The notes beneath the pieces are model-generated. The model ran no database searches, had not been told where the DNA came from, and was given only the letters and a program-made list of their open reading frames with translations. Below, piece by piece: positions 20,430 to 33,256 of a stretch of 64,000 nucleotides of DNA; positions within the stretch are counted from its first letter, which is position 1, and every line of letters begins with the position of its first letter. The translations under genes were made by a program, and so were the position numbers. The stretch is from Isoetes taiwanensis (lineage: Eukaryota > Streptophyta > Lycopodiopsida > Isoetales > Isoetaceae). Where the stretch lies: the NCBI GenBank assembly GCA_021234155.1, contig JAJEKV010000003.1, positions 27,819,166 through 27,883,165 on the forward strand, written 5' to 3'.

Positions 20430-21503
20430 TGTGACGACCATACGGATATTCGTATCATACGAACATTATACTCCTATGCACAAAAGATGGTCGTCACACG
20501 GATGCAAAAGGGTCATTAGAGGTAATTTGAGATCTCATTTTGTCCCATTAAGGTATGCTTAAAAAGCCACATCAGCTTTTTAAACTGTCCAATAAGAGAA
20601 GAGCTCCAGTGTATTTTATTCCAGTATTATGTGGCAGCAGTAATTAATGCAGTTCTAACTAACTTTTGCAGTGTCATTTTTCTACTATAACTTTTGATCA
20701 AAAACTCCGATTCGAACACTATTTGTGGCAATGGATTCGTCTCCTCAATATCTTTCTAATGACATCCCATTGTTATATCTTTTGGGATGTAAATATATAA
20801 GAAAAGAACAAAAAACCATATTTTTTAAGGTTAACACATATGGCTTGTATTGAAATACATCATAACCACATATCACTTGAAAGATCTTTTCATTCTGCAT
20901 CTAATGCAACAAACGCCGCAACATTTTCATAAGTAGATCAAAAGTTATAGGGAAAAAACGACAGCAATGAAGTTGTTAATGCTGCATTAATTGCAGTTTG
21001 ATGTAGAGTAGTCATTCTATTGGAGGATTCTTATGGGGACAAAAGGAGATCTCAAATTACCTCTAATGAGTTGCACAAGACAGGATTTGAACTCGCAACC
21101 TTCCAGTTGCGAGTCACACACCCTTACCAAGTGCACTACCAATATTTATTGAAGACATTTCTTCACGTCTTTCTCATATGTGGGACTATCTCCAGAAGGT
21201 TCTAGAATGTTCTAGAACCTAAATGCATGCGCGACACTTGGCGCGATCTCATCCATTGGAGTGGCGCGGTCCTGACCGTTGGTCTAGATATATAAGGAGG
21301 CACCTCCTTCTTGTCAAACCATTCCGGTTCAACGCCAGTCTTGAGCCTTCTAGGCATCTGTCTCGTATTTCTGCTTGCCTTCGGGCTATTGTATTCTTGA
21401 TTCCTGTTCATATATCAGATTCTTTGCCGATCTTGGCGTATTTCTTCCATATTTCTTGCATATTTTCCACGTATTTTCCTTGTTTTCGAGTAGGTTCATG
21501 ACA
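20430..21503 (+). repeat. 3' LTR of chromovirus 1, interrupted by a foldback element
   Basis: It aligns end to end with the 5' LTR once the inserted 20514-21068 is removed (519 versus 513 bp; the extra bases are a doubled TTCTAGAA region near 21200). About 13 substitutions separate the two by eye, all transitions. It is followed by the target duplication CATAT at 21504-21508. Confidence 0.93.
20514..21068. mobile_element. 555-bp foldback/MITE-like element inside the LTR
   Basis: The ends CATTAGAGG and CCTCTAATG start a 23-bp perfect terminal inverted repeat (20514-20536 with 21046-21068). It continues imperfectly, and blocks such as TATAACTTTTGATC are matched inverted about 190 bases in. Comparison with the uninterrupted 5' LTR shows insertion between T and A of GGGTAGTTG, with no visible target duplication. 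There is no coding capacity. The superfamily cannot be set without a duplication. Confidence 0.88.
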
Positions 21504-21603
21504 CATATTGAAAAACGTGAGAGGTCTACAAACTTGTTGATATGGTATTTTAGAATGTAAAATTTGTAGCTAACTTGATGCTTTTAACTGAAGTGGCTGA
21601 TAC

Positions 21604-21716
21604 GATGTTAATCTGGGAATGCACTTAATCACAGAACTTGGCAGCCAAGAATTCCTAATAGTTAATCTGGAAATGCACTTAATCACAGAACTTGGCAACC
21701 AAGAATTCCAAATATA
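21604..21716. repeat. Tandem duplication of about 53 bp
   Basis: GTTAATCTGG(G/A)AATGCACTTAATCAC and its continuation to CCAAGAATTCC occur twice in a row, with three or four differences. Confidence 0.85.
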
Positions 21717-22671
21717 CTAAGGTTTCCTTGTTTAGCAAGTAATATGAAGCGAAACTGTTAAATTCAGAAATGAGAAGCAACTGTTTAGACCTGCAGTTGA
21801 GATGTATTCCCAAGCTAAGATTGTATGCTAAATGATCAAGGTAAGAGTGCCTAAGGTAAACTTAAAACTTCATGAGTTTCACAAAGACCTGTAAATTTTT
21901 TAAGTATATCATTCTTATCTACAATTTGTCCAAAGCAAAATCCATAGCCCAGTTAGAAAATCCACGTATAGAAAATTAGGGAGAAAATGGAGCTTACATC
22001 GTGGAGGAAAAATAAGCAAAATATTTGATTGCTTTGGTTGCAGAGACATGTCTGTCATACATACAAATCGGGCAAGGTGATGCCGATGGAACATTTTTGT
22101 CCTGACATAGTATTTCTGGTATTTCCATTGTTGTAATAACATAGGGATGTCTAACCACCAAATTGTGGCTATACAACAATTGACCAAAAGATGTATGGAT
22201 AACCATGTAAGCATGGGTATCCTTGCAAATCAAACTTCTTAGGAATATGGCTCCATAATATGGTCTCTATCGTTTTGTTTCCTATTAAATACACAAAGTT
22301 TTAACTACTATAATGCAATTTGGAATGATGCCAACCTAGAACAACGATCTAGCACATTTCCAATTTCCACCAATTATTGACATCAAGACATGCTAAAAAA
22401 ACCTCACTTTTCTAAGAAATCTCAGTAAAAATGATTTAATAAATGAAGTTACCTTGTCCAACATTATGCTGCGGACTCCTCTCCGGAGAACCTGCAGAAC
22501 CAACAGCAGAGGCATAATAACTACACTGTACAACATGCTTTGTACACTGCCAAGCGACTGATTGAAAGCTTAAGCAACTGTTTAGATTTCTTGAAGATTG
22601 AGAAAAGGAGCAGCAGTCTTAGACTGTTTTCTAATATCTCAAATGTGTGTACGATCCACACTTTGCTTTAG
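21717..22671. other. Intergenic with an unrecognised minus-strand frame
   Basis: The minus-strand frame 21994-22233 contains CPICMYDRH, which looks like half of a zinc-binding knuckle, but no second half follows and no family is recognised. Nothing else in this stretch supports a gene. Confidence 0.3.
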
Positions 22672-23027
22672 AAATGTTATTTATTATAGGTTAATAGAAT
22701 ATAATAAAAATTCCCTATTATTAATTAGAAAAATGGATATTGACTTTAGTATTATTATTTTATTGTTATACTTAAGTTATTATTATAATATAACCCTCGA
22801 AAACCCTTCGGGGCGGGGGTTTTTTAATCCGGGCAGTAATGTGACTGCTGCGCTTTTTGTATTGGGTCCCATAGGCCGATTGGTCTCCGTGGACGATAAA
22901 AACAATTCTATTCTATTCTATAATATAATGAAAATTGCATGCATTATAATAATTATTATTATAATTTATTGCATGCATGTACGCATTATTATTATTATTA
23001 TTTTTATTATTATTGTTATTATTGTTG

Positions 23028-23086
<59 letters not shown>

Positions 23087-23134
23087 TATTAGTATTGCAT
23101 GCATTACAGTTATTATTATTATTATAGTATTATA
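22672..23134. repeat. AT-rich repeat locus, copy 1, with (ATT)n
   Basis: TTATTTATTATAGGTTAATA and about 80 further bases match 27534-27620. The right flank around TGCATGCATTA(C/T)AGTTATT also matches. Between them this copy carries about 36 ATT triplets (22985-23091) where copy 2 carries ATC. The locus is interrupted by a SINE-like piece (22795-22915), and its right end continues at 25672 after the LINE. Confidence 0.85.
22795..22915 (+). repeat. SINE-like retroposon fragment
   Basis: A hairpin block CGAAAACCCTTCGGGG is followed by TTTTTTAATCC, GGTCTCCGTGGACG and a tail of TTCTA repeats. The same order of parts is present at about 29180-29310, and the first block occurs inverted near 7030-7075. 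A short-repeat tail suggests a SINE or LINE 3' end. No tRNA-like head is visible. Confidence 0.55.
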
Positions 23135-25671
23135 AATGTCCTGGGCTGGATGACATCCCTGTGGAGTTCTTTCAGACTTATTGGGAGTGGGCTGGTGAGT
23201 CTGTGTACCAGGTGTATCTTGAGTTGCTGCAGTCTTCTCACATGGATAGGATCTTGAATACCGCATGCATTTCCTTGATTCCTAAGGTTAAGCAGCCTTC
23301 TACTATTAATGATTGGAGGCCTATATCCTTGTTGTCCTCTGTGTACAAGATTATTGCGAAAGCCCTGGCCGAGAAGTTGAAGCCGGTGTTGACTTCTTCC
23401 ATTAGTAAGGTGCGATCGGGTTTGTTCACGGGAGGAACATTTTGACTAATGTTGCCGTTGACTTATGAGGGCCTTTATTGGGCCGAGGAGAACAGGTCAA
23501 GGCATTGCCTATCTTAAGCTTGACTTTGCCAAAGCTTATGATAGTGTCCGTTGGGGAGTTCTTATGCGCCATGATGTTAGCGTTGGGCTGTGGTCCACGC
23601 TTTGAGAAGACGATCATGAAGCTGCATAGGTCGGCCGCGGACTCACGGTGGTGTGCGGGGTGAACCCTCCGCCCTTTTTCTCCTTAGGCGGAGGGGTGCG
23701 TCGGGGGTGCCCTTTGGCACCATTTTTGTTTCGATTGTGGCGCAGGCCTTTGTCTCGCATTGTTTTTGGCTGCAGTGGAGGAGGGGGTGGTGGATGGGCT
23801 TGGATGCGGGATGGTAGTCAACAGATTATTAACCGGTTCGCCGATGACACTTTTTTTCTCTTCTTGGTGGCGTAAGAGAGGAATTTTTGGAATGTCAAGG
23901 GTTTCTTTGGATACTTTCTCCTTGGCCTCGGGCATTCTTCTCGAATTGGGGTAAATGCTCCGCATTATGGGCCCGATTGACTCCGCCTCCCCTTGTTTGG
24001 CTCTATTCCCTTGGAAGGTGCTTCCGTGTAATGTGTGTACTAAGCATTTGGGTATTCCCTTTGGAGGGATGTTTCCATGGGGAGGGTGTGGGATGAGATT
24101 TTGCGGGGGTTGCGTAAAACACCTCAATTGGTGGAAGGGTAGCAAGTTGTCCATGGCGGTAGGATCACTATTGCCAAGTCAAGATTTTGTAGCACTCATG
24201 TGTATCAAACATCTGCGATGTTAGCTCCGAGGGTAAGATACGGGCTTTGGATAAGATTGTTCGAAATTTTGTGTGGGACGGGGGATGATGAAGGGGCGGT
24301 TGTTAAAGTGGCTTGGTGGAAGTGTCTCCCCCCGGGAGGATGGGGGCTTGGCCATTCTGGATTTGGCACCGCATAGTAAGGTGTTGGTCTCTAAGTTTAT
24401 TTGGGCGTTCGGGCAGGATGGAGCATCTTCTCCAGTGCGGCACTATTGTGGCAATCTCTTAGCCATTGTGTGGCATTTGGAAAGTAAATGCATTGCATGT
24501 AGAGTTGCCCGGGCATCGTTGTATGGTCTCGGCCTTTCCCACATGCATCCCCCTTTTCTCCACGGGGTTGCGGGCTTGGGATCACGCGGCGTGTGCTCTT
24601 CCGGCTAGATTATGCCTCGGTTTATCACCACTCTTCTCCTTTCTTGTGGGTTCCTCTACCCCTCGTACTTGCCCTTGGCTCGCCCTTTGTGCATGCTCTG
24701 GGGCGAGGCCGTTGGAGGCGAGCTCTTTGTGCTCACCTTGGAGGATTGGTATTGGGATGGTCAGCTAGCCGTGGGAGTTCTTTCGAGCTCGCTTTCGCTG
24801 AAGGGGCGTGACCGGGCTATCCGGGAACAAGTGGCGGGGAGTATTCGCTACACATACCTATAGTCCCTCGGGGTGATGTGGTGGTGCGGGTTTGGAAGGT
24901 TCATCCGGATGTTGTATCTTCTTGTTTTGTGCGGTCTTGTTACCGGGTGTTGGCTATTCATGACTCTTGCCCCCTTTCGTGCAAGTGGTCTCGCGGCTTA
25001 CGGGTTCTCGATGATGGCTTCGGTTTGGGCGTGGACATGGAGCTCTCTTCCCCAGAAGGTTCGGGTGCTTACATGGCGGTGGTGCCATTTGTATCGGGGT
25101 GTGAATGTGTCCTTGTGAGTCGGGTTTAGGCCAGGTGTGAGCCCTCTTTGCCCTTGTTGTGGCCTTCATCGTGAGACTGTGGAGCATTGTGCGGTTTTAT
25201 GCCCTCACTTGCGGGTTGCCGGGATTGGGTCGGGGACTACGTTTCGGATGAGATTGACTAGCCAACAATTCTTCATGTATATCGGTGCTTGGGTGCTCGT
25301 GCGGCAGACAAAGCCTTGCATCCGTGTGTGGCTTGGTTGGTGTGGTTGATTTGGAAGCCGGGCGGCGGTTGTGGATCTTCGGGGGATTTCACTGCGGCCT
25401 CTCGATTCCTCGACTCAGGTACAAGCTATTTCAAAGCTTTTTGGTGTTCCCGGGATTAGTAGAGCGGAAGTTTTCCATTTGGCGGGACTTCTTGGGTGTG
25501 ATAGATGGTGATGGTCAGTTTGTACAGCAGTAGAGTTGTAGTTGTTGTGGAGTGTCGAGGTATCACTGTCTCTTTGGGGCAGTTCTCCTTCCTCCTCACT
25601 TGCTTTGTAACATTACCATTCTTTTAATATATTGCTGACACAGTTCTTCAAAAAAAAAAAAAAAAAAAAAA
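23135..25671 (+). mobile_element. 5'-truncated L1-type LINE
   Basis: ORF2 remains are read over several frames. At the 5' end is the fingers region PGLDDIPVEFF, ending with ISLIPKVK and DWRPISLLSSVYKIIAKAL. The palm has GCPLAPFLF and the catalytic FADD at 23837-23848. At the C-terminus a zinc-binding RT-associated domain is visible (LPQKVRVLTWRW, then CPCCGLHRETVEHC). It ends in a 20-base poly(A) at 25652-25671. The endonuclease and ORF1 are missing and the frame is broken many times, so this is a dead insertion. It landed inside the AT-rich repeat whose halves are at 23134 and 25672. Confidence 0.88.
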
Positions 25672-26387
25672 TTGTTGATTGATTTAAGATGACTTATATG
25701 CATTGCTTTTTAAGATCAATCTATCTTTCTTTGGCGAAGCAGTTGTGCATTTCTCAAATATGTGTATGATCCACATTTTGCAAACTTGCTGCCAATTTTA
25801 ATTTACCTGATACATAACATGTAGAGATTTGTAGATCCACACTGCCTAACAATAATAACAAATATTCGAAAACACATGTTCCTTAGACTATGCCAAATGG
25901 GTGGTCCATACCACTATCTTTATTTGAGCTCTTGATTGTCATCAGACTTACAGAATCTGATCATGAAGTTCATTAAGAAAATGCATCATTCCAAAATCAA
26001 TGAAACCAATGTTAATTTTGTCCACTAAAAACAAATGAATAGCATAAACTCATAAAGAGATAAACAAAACTTTGGGCATTCTGTTTCTTTATTAGGTTTT
26101 GCATTTCTTATTAGTAAAATCATAGGGCAGTGGCTTATTGTTCAGGCATTTTTAATCTTTGCATTTCTTCTCTTCATCTGAATCCCGTCTACTAATTTGG
26201 GGTCCCAGCAATATCAACTAATGATGTGGAACTTAAGATGTAAATCGCTTTTCATACCAGCAATGATAGAGCTAGGGCTATAGTGAAAGGCTCAAGTGCC
26301 GAATTATCTATTTCTGGTATAGTATATGGCCCTGCCTCTTCAAAGCGTGGGCAGTCTAAAATTTGCATTGCACTGCCTGGGAGACTA
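25672..26387. other. Right half of AT-rich repeat copy 1, then intergenic
   Basis: 25672-25750 matches 27810-27883 (GATTTAAGATGACTT onward) and is the displaced right end of the repeat split by the LINE. The remainder has no recognised gene. Confidence 0.7.
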
Positions 26388-27008
26388 TTAACAAAATTTG
26401 GACTTAATTAAATCTAATAGATATACTTCAAGGATGTCATGATAAGATTATAAGTATTTTCAACTCTCATTGATTTCAAAAATTCGTTCAATTTATCTTT
26501 AGATCAAAAGTATGATGGCTACTAAAGTATAAGATAAAGTCTGTATAATATTCATAGAAGAATCTTTTAGATTGGAATTAATTAACTAATTACGCTTATG
26601 TTTTAAAAAATTAAATAGCTTAATGTTTTTTCATCAATAATAAATTATTCAATAGTTATTATTAAAATATTAACTTTATCATTTAATTAATTTCAACCTA
26701 AAATGTTTCCTAAGGTATTCTTAAAAGCGTAAAAGTTTATCAATTGTGCAATTCTCACATGAATTTTAAATCAATCACTTATTAAACCATCAGATTTCAT
26801 TTAAAAATTATCATGTTTGTTAAATCACTAAAAATTATTCTTTGACAACCATTATAGTTTTAATTTAAAAATAAATTTATATAATAAAAACTTATAAAAA
26901 TTATAACAATCAAGAAGAATTAAACAATACATAAATTCTTATACTGGCATCTTTGAAGCGCTATCTATTAAATCTGAATAAATCTAATTTTTGTTGAATA
27001 TGTCATAA
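26388..27008. mobile_element. AT-rich foldback element, copy A
   Basis: The left end AACAAAATTTGGACTTA and the right end read inverted (TTCAACAAAAATTAGATTT) begin long inverted arms that cover nearly the whole 620 bases. The same arms occur in copies B and C. There is no coding capacity. Target duplications could not be fixed because the outermost bases are degenerate. Confidence 0.75.
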
Positions 27009-27530
27009 ATACAGAAGACTGACATGGCAATTTTGAGCTTCAGAAGAAGAAGAAGAAGTTGTAGTGAGTATCAATAGCCTATCAAGACAACATGTTTTGG
27101 TAGAAGTTTGATATGTGCGTATTTTGTGTATGGAAATTTTGGCAGCATTTTTGTATAGAAATTTTGGTAGCATTTGGTATTTTGGTAGCATTTTTCTATA
27201 AAGATTTGGTAGCAATGTGGTAGCATGTGTGTGTTTTGTGTGCGTGCTTCTACCATGAAAAATACTTTGTCAATTGTTCTTCTGCTTCTAATTCTGCTAT
27301 GCTAAGGGATTGTTGGGCTAAAGGAAGACACAACTACCTCAAGAAAATGCAGATGGAGGTACTCCATTTGTACTCTGTTAATTCATTTTAGTGCATTTGC
27401 AGCTTCTAATGGTGTCGAAATTGTTGTGTGGCCTCTAACAAGTACACTGCTTTATTTCCTGTTTCTGCTTCATTTTACAGCTCTCTTGACGAACAGGGGA
27501 GCCAAAAATAGCTTCTGATTTTGGCTTTAG
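27009..27530. other. Intergenic with short tandem repeats
   Basis: Around 27124-27225, ATTTTGGTAGCATTT-like units of about 25-30 bases recur four or five times. AGAAG is repeated near 27040. No gene is recognised. Confidence 0.6.
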
Positions 27531-27883
<353 letters not shown>

Positions 27884-27979
27884 GATATCACTACTAATTG
27901 TGGCACTACCACTAGTCAATCACAAAGCGAAACACGTAAATACAATTGAAAATTAGCATTGGTTAAGAAGTATATCAAG

Positions 27980-28795
27980 TATAATAACATATTCAACAAA
28001 ATTTGGACTTATTTAGGTTTAATAGATAGCACTTCAAGAATGCCATTATAAATATATTTCTTTATTCTTCTTTATTGTTATAATTTTTATAAGTTTTAAT
28101 TATATAAATTTATCTTCCAATTAAAATTATAATGGTTATCAAAGAATAAAATTGATTTCTAAACTAATTTTTCATTTCAATCTATTTAGAATTGGACATT
28201 TCAAGAATATAAAAATTTTAATTTGTAGTGATTTAACAGATTCAAAATTCAAAAATCATGATATTTAAATAAAATCTGATAGTTTGATGAGCAATTGACT
28301 TAAAACTATTATTAGAATTTCACAGTTCACAAATTTTCACACTTTTAAAAATACTTAAAGAAAAGTTTTAGGTTGAAATTAATTAAATGATATAAATTTA
28401 TTGGTTTAATAATAACCATTCAATAAATTATTATTGATGAAATAAAATATATTGACATTTAATCAATAATAACTACTCATTTTTTATTAAACATAAACGT
28501 AATCATTTAATTAATTTCAATCTAAAACTTTCTTTAAATATTTTGAAAAGAATAGCATTTGAATTATACAGAGTTATCTTAGATGGAAATTTAATTTTAA
28601 ATAGATGAAACCGAGAATTAGTTTAGAAAGCAATTTTAAATTTTATCAAGTATCATATTTTTTATCTAAGTATAAACAGAACAAATTATTAAAATCAATA
28701 AGAGCTAAAAATACATATAATATTATCATGGCATCCTTGAAGTACATTTATTAGATTTGAATGAGTCCAAATTTTGTTAAATATGTCATATTATC
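27980..28795. mobile_element. AT-rich foldback element, copy B
   Basis: The left arm from 27980 and the right arm ending near 28795 are inverted copies. For example TTCAAGAATGCC (left) answers GGCATCCTTGAAG (right), and TAAAGAAAAGTTTTAGGTTG answers its complement near 28525. The arms meet near 28430, giving one hairpin of about 800 bases. It is the most complete of three copies. Confidence 0.85.
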
Positions 28796-29175
28796 AAATT
28801 ATGCGGGAGATCACTACATTTTAACTAGTTGTTTTAGTCTAACCTTAAATGCTTAGACGTAAAAGACACTTATAGTTGATAGTCTTGACCGATAGGGATT
28901 TGGTCGTGGTTAATAGTCCTAACCACTAAGGATAAGGGTGTAAAAAGCATTTATGATTGAAATATAGGCATTTACTATTCTGTACCTTTGGAACCTCCTA
29001 TAAGGTCTCTGTACAACTGCTCAGTTATTATATAAAATCAACCTTCGGGAGCTTCTAATTGAAGGGGCAGTTTTCAATCAATGTAATACACCATTTGCAT
29101 GGGTATTTAACTTTTGAAATGTTGCTCGACATAAGCCATGTCTAAGCCTTGGAATGCTCCTTATGTTAGGACGAA
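28796..29175. other. Intergenic, no gene seen
   Basis: No coding or RNA feature is recognised in this AT-rich stretch. Confidence 0.4.
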
Positions 29176-29320
29176 CTTTAATTTTACCTTTCGAGGCAGG
29201 GGTTTTTTAATCCTAGTAGTAATGATCGTACTAGCCTATTGTATGGGTACCATGACCTATTGGTCTCCGTGGACGTTAAAAAAACTATTCTATTCTTATA
29301 TTTTATGGATAAATATAATA
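29176..29320 (+). repeat. SINE-like retroposon fragment, second copy
   Basis: GGGGTTTTTTAATCC, GGTCTCCGTGGACG and a TTCTA-type tail appear in the same order as at 22795-22915, with moderate divergence. Confidence 0.55.
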
Positions 29321-31448
29321 ATTCACCTAAATAATATAAGTGAACCTTAAAATATGGCTTAAAGGAACGTTGTTTTGGAACAAATAGGTTTGGGGCAAAG
29401 GTTTTAGCTGTTTTCTTATAAAGGTTGGTGCTTGTCCATGTGTGTTTGAAGGGAGAGGATTTATCTCAATCAAAGGAATGGCTTCTAGCTTGAGGACTAT
29501 TTATGATGGAAACTCCAATTAAAAAAATACAATTCATATGTTCAGTTTCATAATCTAATAATGAATTACTACAAAATGATTCATGGTCTATTGCTTGCTA
29601 GTGGTCCATTGCTTGCTAGTATATGCTTGTATCTACATATTTGGTCCGTAGCTTCAATTAAAATAAAGATTGTTATGCAGCTTATGCACCAAATGAAGAT
29701 TGTTATGCAGCTTATGCAGGTCAGATGAAGATCATTATGTAATGTAATCAAACATTGCCATCTTCCAGATACTGTTCATATTACACTGAAGTATGCTACT
29801 TGATCATTTTGCTTCTCATTTTAACGCTGGCAAATGTGTCTTTCTTTCTGCAGGATCAACATAAGTTTAGAATATGTTCTTCAAGATGAAGTATTGTGGA
29901 GACTCCCTTGGCTTCTATGGTTTATGGCCTTCAATAAAACGTGCATCTTCGAGAGTTTGTGCCATTTCTTCATTGTGCAATACATGAAATCTAGGTGTAG
30001 AGTAAGAATAAAAAGATCCATATATATTGGAATGCTCATGGAAACAACAACATCGACGTTTTATAGCACCAAAATGGAAGAGTAACGCAACTCCTTTGCC
30101 CTGGAAAGATGCATTATGTGCAGGATTTTAAAGCTATGGCCTCTGTCCAAGCCATAAGGCTCCGAATTATTTTAGCCTACCCTATCAGAAACAAAGGCAA
30201 TGCTGTGAAATCTATGCCCTCTATAAAAGCCCATTCCAAACCGGCTATTTTCTATTACCATAGAAGCCCTTGTTACCAATTGTTCTACAATTGCATGTCG
30301 GATTCTTACCTGGAATCTAGCTTTCCATTATCTAGTACAGAGCCTAACCAATTCCCTTATCCACATCGGCCATATCCAGAGTCATCACTGCCAGTGCAAT
30401 TTTGTAACCCTAATTTTGCTCTTAGGTTTCTTTTTTCCACAATAAATTTTAATTTCTTTTATTTAAAACCAAGTTCAATACAATAATATAACCAACTTAC
30501 TAACACTACCCCAATGTTCCTTAGACAAATGCCTGTTGAACTTTGAAATTATCACTGTCCCCATGCCTCCAGCCTTATTACCTAAATTTTCTATGTCCAC
30601 CAAAATTTAAGCTTGTTAGATGAAAATATGAAAAGATAATCACAAAGCCCAATTACACTTATCATGAATTTGAAGTTTACATTAACACGCTGCTTCCAAA
30701 TTTTCTTCTCCTTGTTATCTATCCTTGTGGAGATGTGGAGTACCTTGTTCAATTAACCATTACTAATAAAAAAAGAACTTCAATCTTATCTTACTTCTAG
30801 CTCTCAAATTTTCGGGAATTCGATGCCTTGTTCTTATTCTTGTTTGGCTATGGTGATCCTTTGAAAAGATTATGAAATCATTGAAGAGCAGGAGATAGAA
30901 GTGGCATTTTTGCTACCAATTTTGCTCTATCCTTCTGTTATAGAGGTGTTGATCAAAGGCAGATGGTACAAAGCATTTTGAAGCTTTAGAGAGATGGGTC
31001 CTTCAACTGGCCGTAATGAGGCGAGGAAAAACACCAGAATCAAAGCTCCTGGGGCAGGGCCAAACTGGGATTTTGCAGTTCACCGCCCCTTTCTGCACTG
31101 CACTACCTGTGTTGTGTGCAGCAAAGCACCTATTCAGCCGTTCGATATCTTTTCCTCTTGTGGATGATTAACAACAAATAAGGTTACATGGATTGGATTC
31201 TAATGGATTTTTTTAATTTGGTTTGTGAAGAATTCTGTGAGGGAAAACATGGAGCTCAAAAGTGAGAGGTTGCCTTTAAACAAAAATTTGGCAGGCCTCA
31301 ATCATACGAAAGTTTTGGATCAAACAACAAAGAAAACCAATGAAGTGGAAACCAAAAAGGAGATAAACTACGTGTCAACTAGAGGGCTGTTCAAACAAAA
31401 TAATTTCAAACAAATAGCTGCAAACAGAAAAAGAGACATCATTATATA
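29321..31448. other. Intergenic, unrecognised frames only
   Basis: A doubled unit (AAGATTGTTATGCAGCTTATG) lies at about 29664-29716. Open frames at 29834-30085, 30109-30486 and 31225-31455 have no recognised domain; the first begins just after a good acceptor-like TTCTGCAG, so an exon cannot be excluded. Nothing firmer can be said. Confidence 0.35.
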
Positions 31449-32190
31449 TGAGTGATAATGGTTATAAAAGGCATAAGATTGCTTTCTAAACTAAATTTCA
31501 TCTGTATCTATTTAGAATAGATATTTCAAAAAAATTTAGTGATTTAACCAATTTACAATTTGGCAAAACTAAATTTCATCTGTATCTATTTAGAATAGAT
31601 ATTTCAAAATTTTTTAGTGATTTAACCAATTTACAATTTGGCAAGTAGGATAATTTTTAAATGAAATCTGATGATTTATTAATGGCGAACTTTAAACTAT
31701 CATCAGAATTTCATAGTTTACAAACTGTAGCACTTTCAAAACATTTTAAGAAAGTTTCAGGTTGAAATTCATTAAATAATAAAGTTTGAGTTTTAATAAC
31801 AATTTCTTGGATAGTTTTATTTTTTATGAAATAAAAAAATATTGAAAATGATTAATCGATAATAAGCCATTCATATTATTTTGATTAAAACATAGATGTA
31901 ATCAATTAATTAATTTTCTAGCTAAAACTTTCTTTTTTAAAAATATAACTTTTAAATCATATAGAATTTATTTTTATATGAAAATTTAATTTAATAGATT
32001 AAAATAAATAATTTAGAAAGTATTTTTATGCTTTAATAACCATCATAATTTTGATAGAAGCATTAATCACTAAAATTATTGGAATAAATAAGAGTTGAAA
32101 ATATATATACTCTTATCATTACATACTTGATTTAAATTTGTTAGATTTGAATAAGTTCAGATTTTATTAAATATATATCATATTACCTTC
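31449..32190. mobile_element. AT-rich foldback element, copy C (left-truncated)
   Basis: The sequence enters the family inside the left arm (TAATGGTTAT, then TTTCTAAACTAA) and runs to a right end like that of copies A and B (TTAGATTTGAATAAGTTC and TATCATATTA). A stretch of about 80 bases near 31485-31640 is tandemly doubled within the left arm. Confidence 0.75.
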
Positions 32191-33256
32191 ATTCCCACCA
32201 TGGAGGACAAATGCAGGGAGGAGAATATCATAACATAAAATTAAGATGCAAATAATCATCATCGTTATCTTTATCCGCAATAGCCTTCCACTACTGTAAG
32301 TTTACTCCCATCTATTTAAACTCTTGATTCACAACAACACTCTCTATTTATTACATCACAACAAAAGTAGAAGCATGACAAAGGAATGAAAGGAATGGTA
32401 AACAACTCACAAGTGGACGAAGGGCGTGACATACTTTAACTTGATTTATATTTTCTATCTGAACATATATAAATCTTTCTTTATTTTATTTTTTCTTTTT
32501 CTTTTTCTCTGCCGCAATGTAATTGCAGCAGAATTTGCCACGTGACTAATTTGATCTTGAAGTAACCGGATCCGATGACGATGGCAGTGGCTTTTCTTCA
32601 TCTATCATGGCAGCTGTTTCCAGCTATTTCTTGCTGTCGCACCATTCAGATTTGTCTGGGGGGCTGTTTAAAAGCGAGAGCTATTGAAGCCGCTCTTAAT
32701 GGATACATAGTATAAAACATAAATATGGCACATCCATATTTTATGGAAGCTGCAACGCATTCCACCAACGGATGTTTCCATAACTGAAATTGCTGCCAAG
32801 ATCCTGGGTGTGATTTCAGTCTTTCTAAAAGGACAAACAAAATAGTCTTCAAGTCTCGTTGTCAATCTGTCTGACTTTGTTACAAGATGAACATTTATGT
32901 CCAATAGCCCAGTGATGAGGTGTCTTATGGCAGCTATTTCTTGATGTTTCCAGTTGTGTCTTATTGTTGCAGCAACTTTAGAGGCTCTAGTCATTCATGG
33001 ATCTTCCAAGCACAAAGGGTTCTTGAGCTCGAATATGGCATAATAACATCTTTCTACAATATTCCATCTGCGGGCTATTCGAAGGTGTTAGAAATATGAA
33101 AGCAGGCAAGAAGGAATGAGAGAACACAAGACTGTTTACCACAACCAGATGAAACTGTATTCAATATGAGATCAATATATATACAAGTATACCATATTAG
33201 GCAAAATTTGAAAAGGCAAAGGTGCACATCTTCCTTATAAGAAGAGTTTGAACACC
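32191..33256. other. Intergenic, unrecognised minus-strand frame
   Basis: A 108-codon minus-strand frame (32668-32994) includes a plausible exon-like stretch but no domain that I recognise. The segment 33087-33250 starts TGTTAGAAATATGAAAG and ends near CACCCTCC, which looks like part of a copia-type LTR. That is a weak impression only. Confidence 0.3.

Larger units (their letters stand above)
15060..21503 (+). mobile_element. Chromovirus 1, a complete but inactive Ty3/gypsy element
   Basis: The element has two LTRs with TG...CA ends, a 5-bp target duplication CATAT, a polypurine tract, and gag, protease, reverse transcriptase, RNase H, integrase and chromodomain in the order of Ty3/gypsy elements. 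The polymerase text (RYGHFEYTVMPFGL, TNAPAVFQ) and the C-terminal chromodomain place it with chromoviruses. In my reading it is nearer the Tcn1/sushi-like group than the usual seed-plant clades. No standard primer binding site starting with TGG lies within about 30 bases of the 5' LTR. Several stops and frameshifts make it non-autonomous. The LTRs differ at about 13 sites, all transitions, plus one short indel. A 555-bp element sits in the 3' LTR. Confidence 0.93.

Noticed and set aside
22598-23266. Long isoleucine-, tyrosine- or asparagine-rich open frames
   Set aside because: They are translations of the ATT microsatellite and have no protein-like composition elsewhere.
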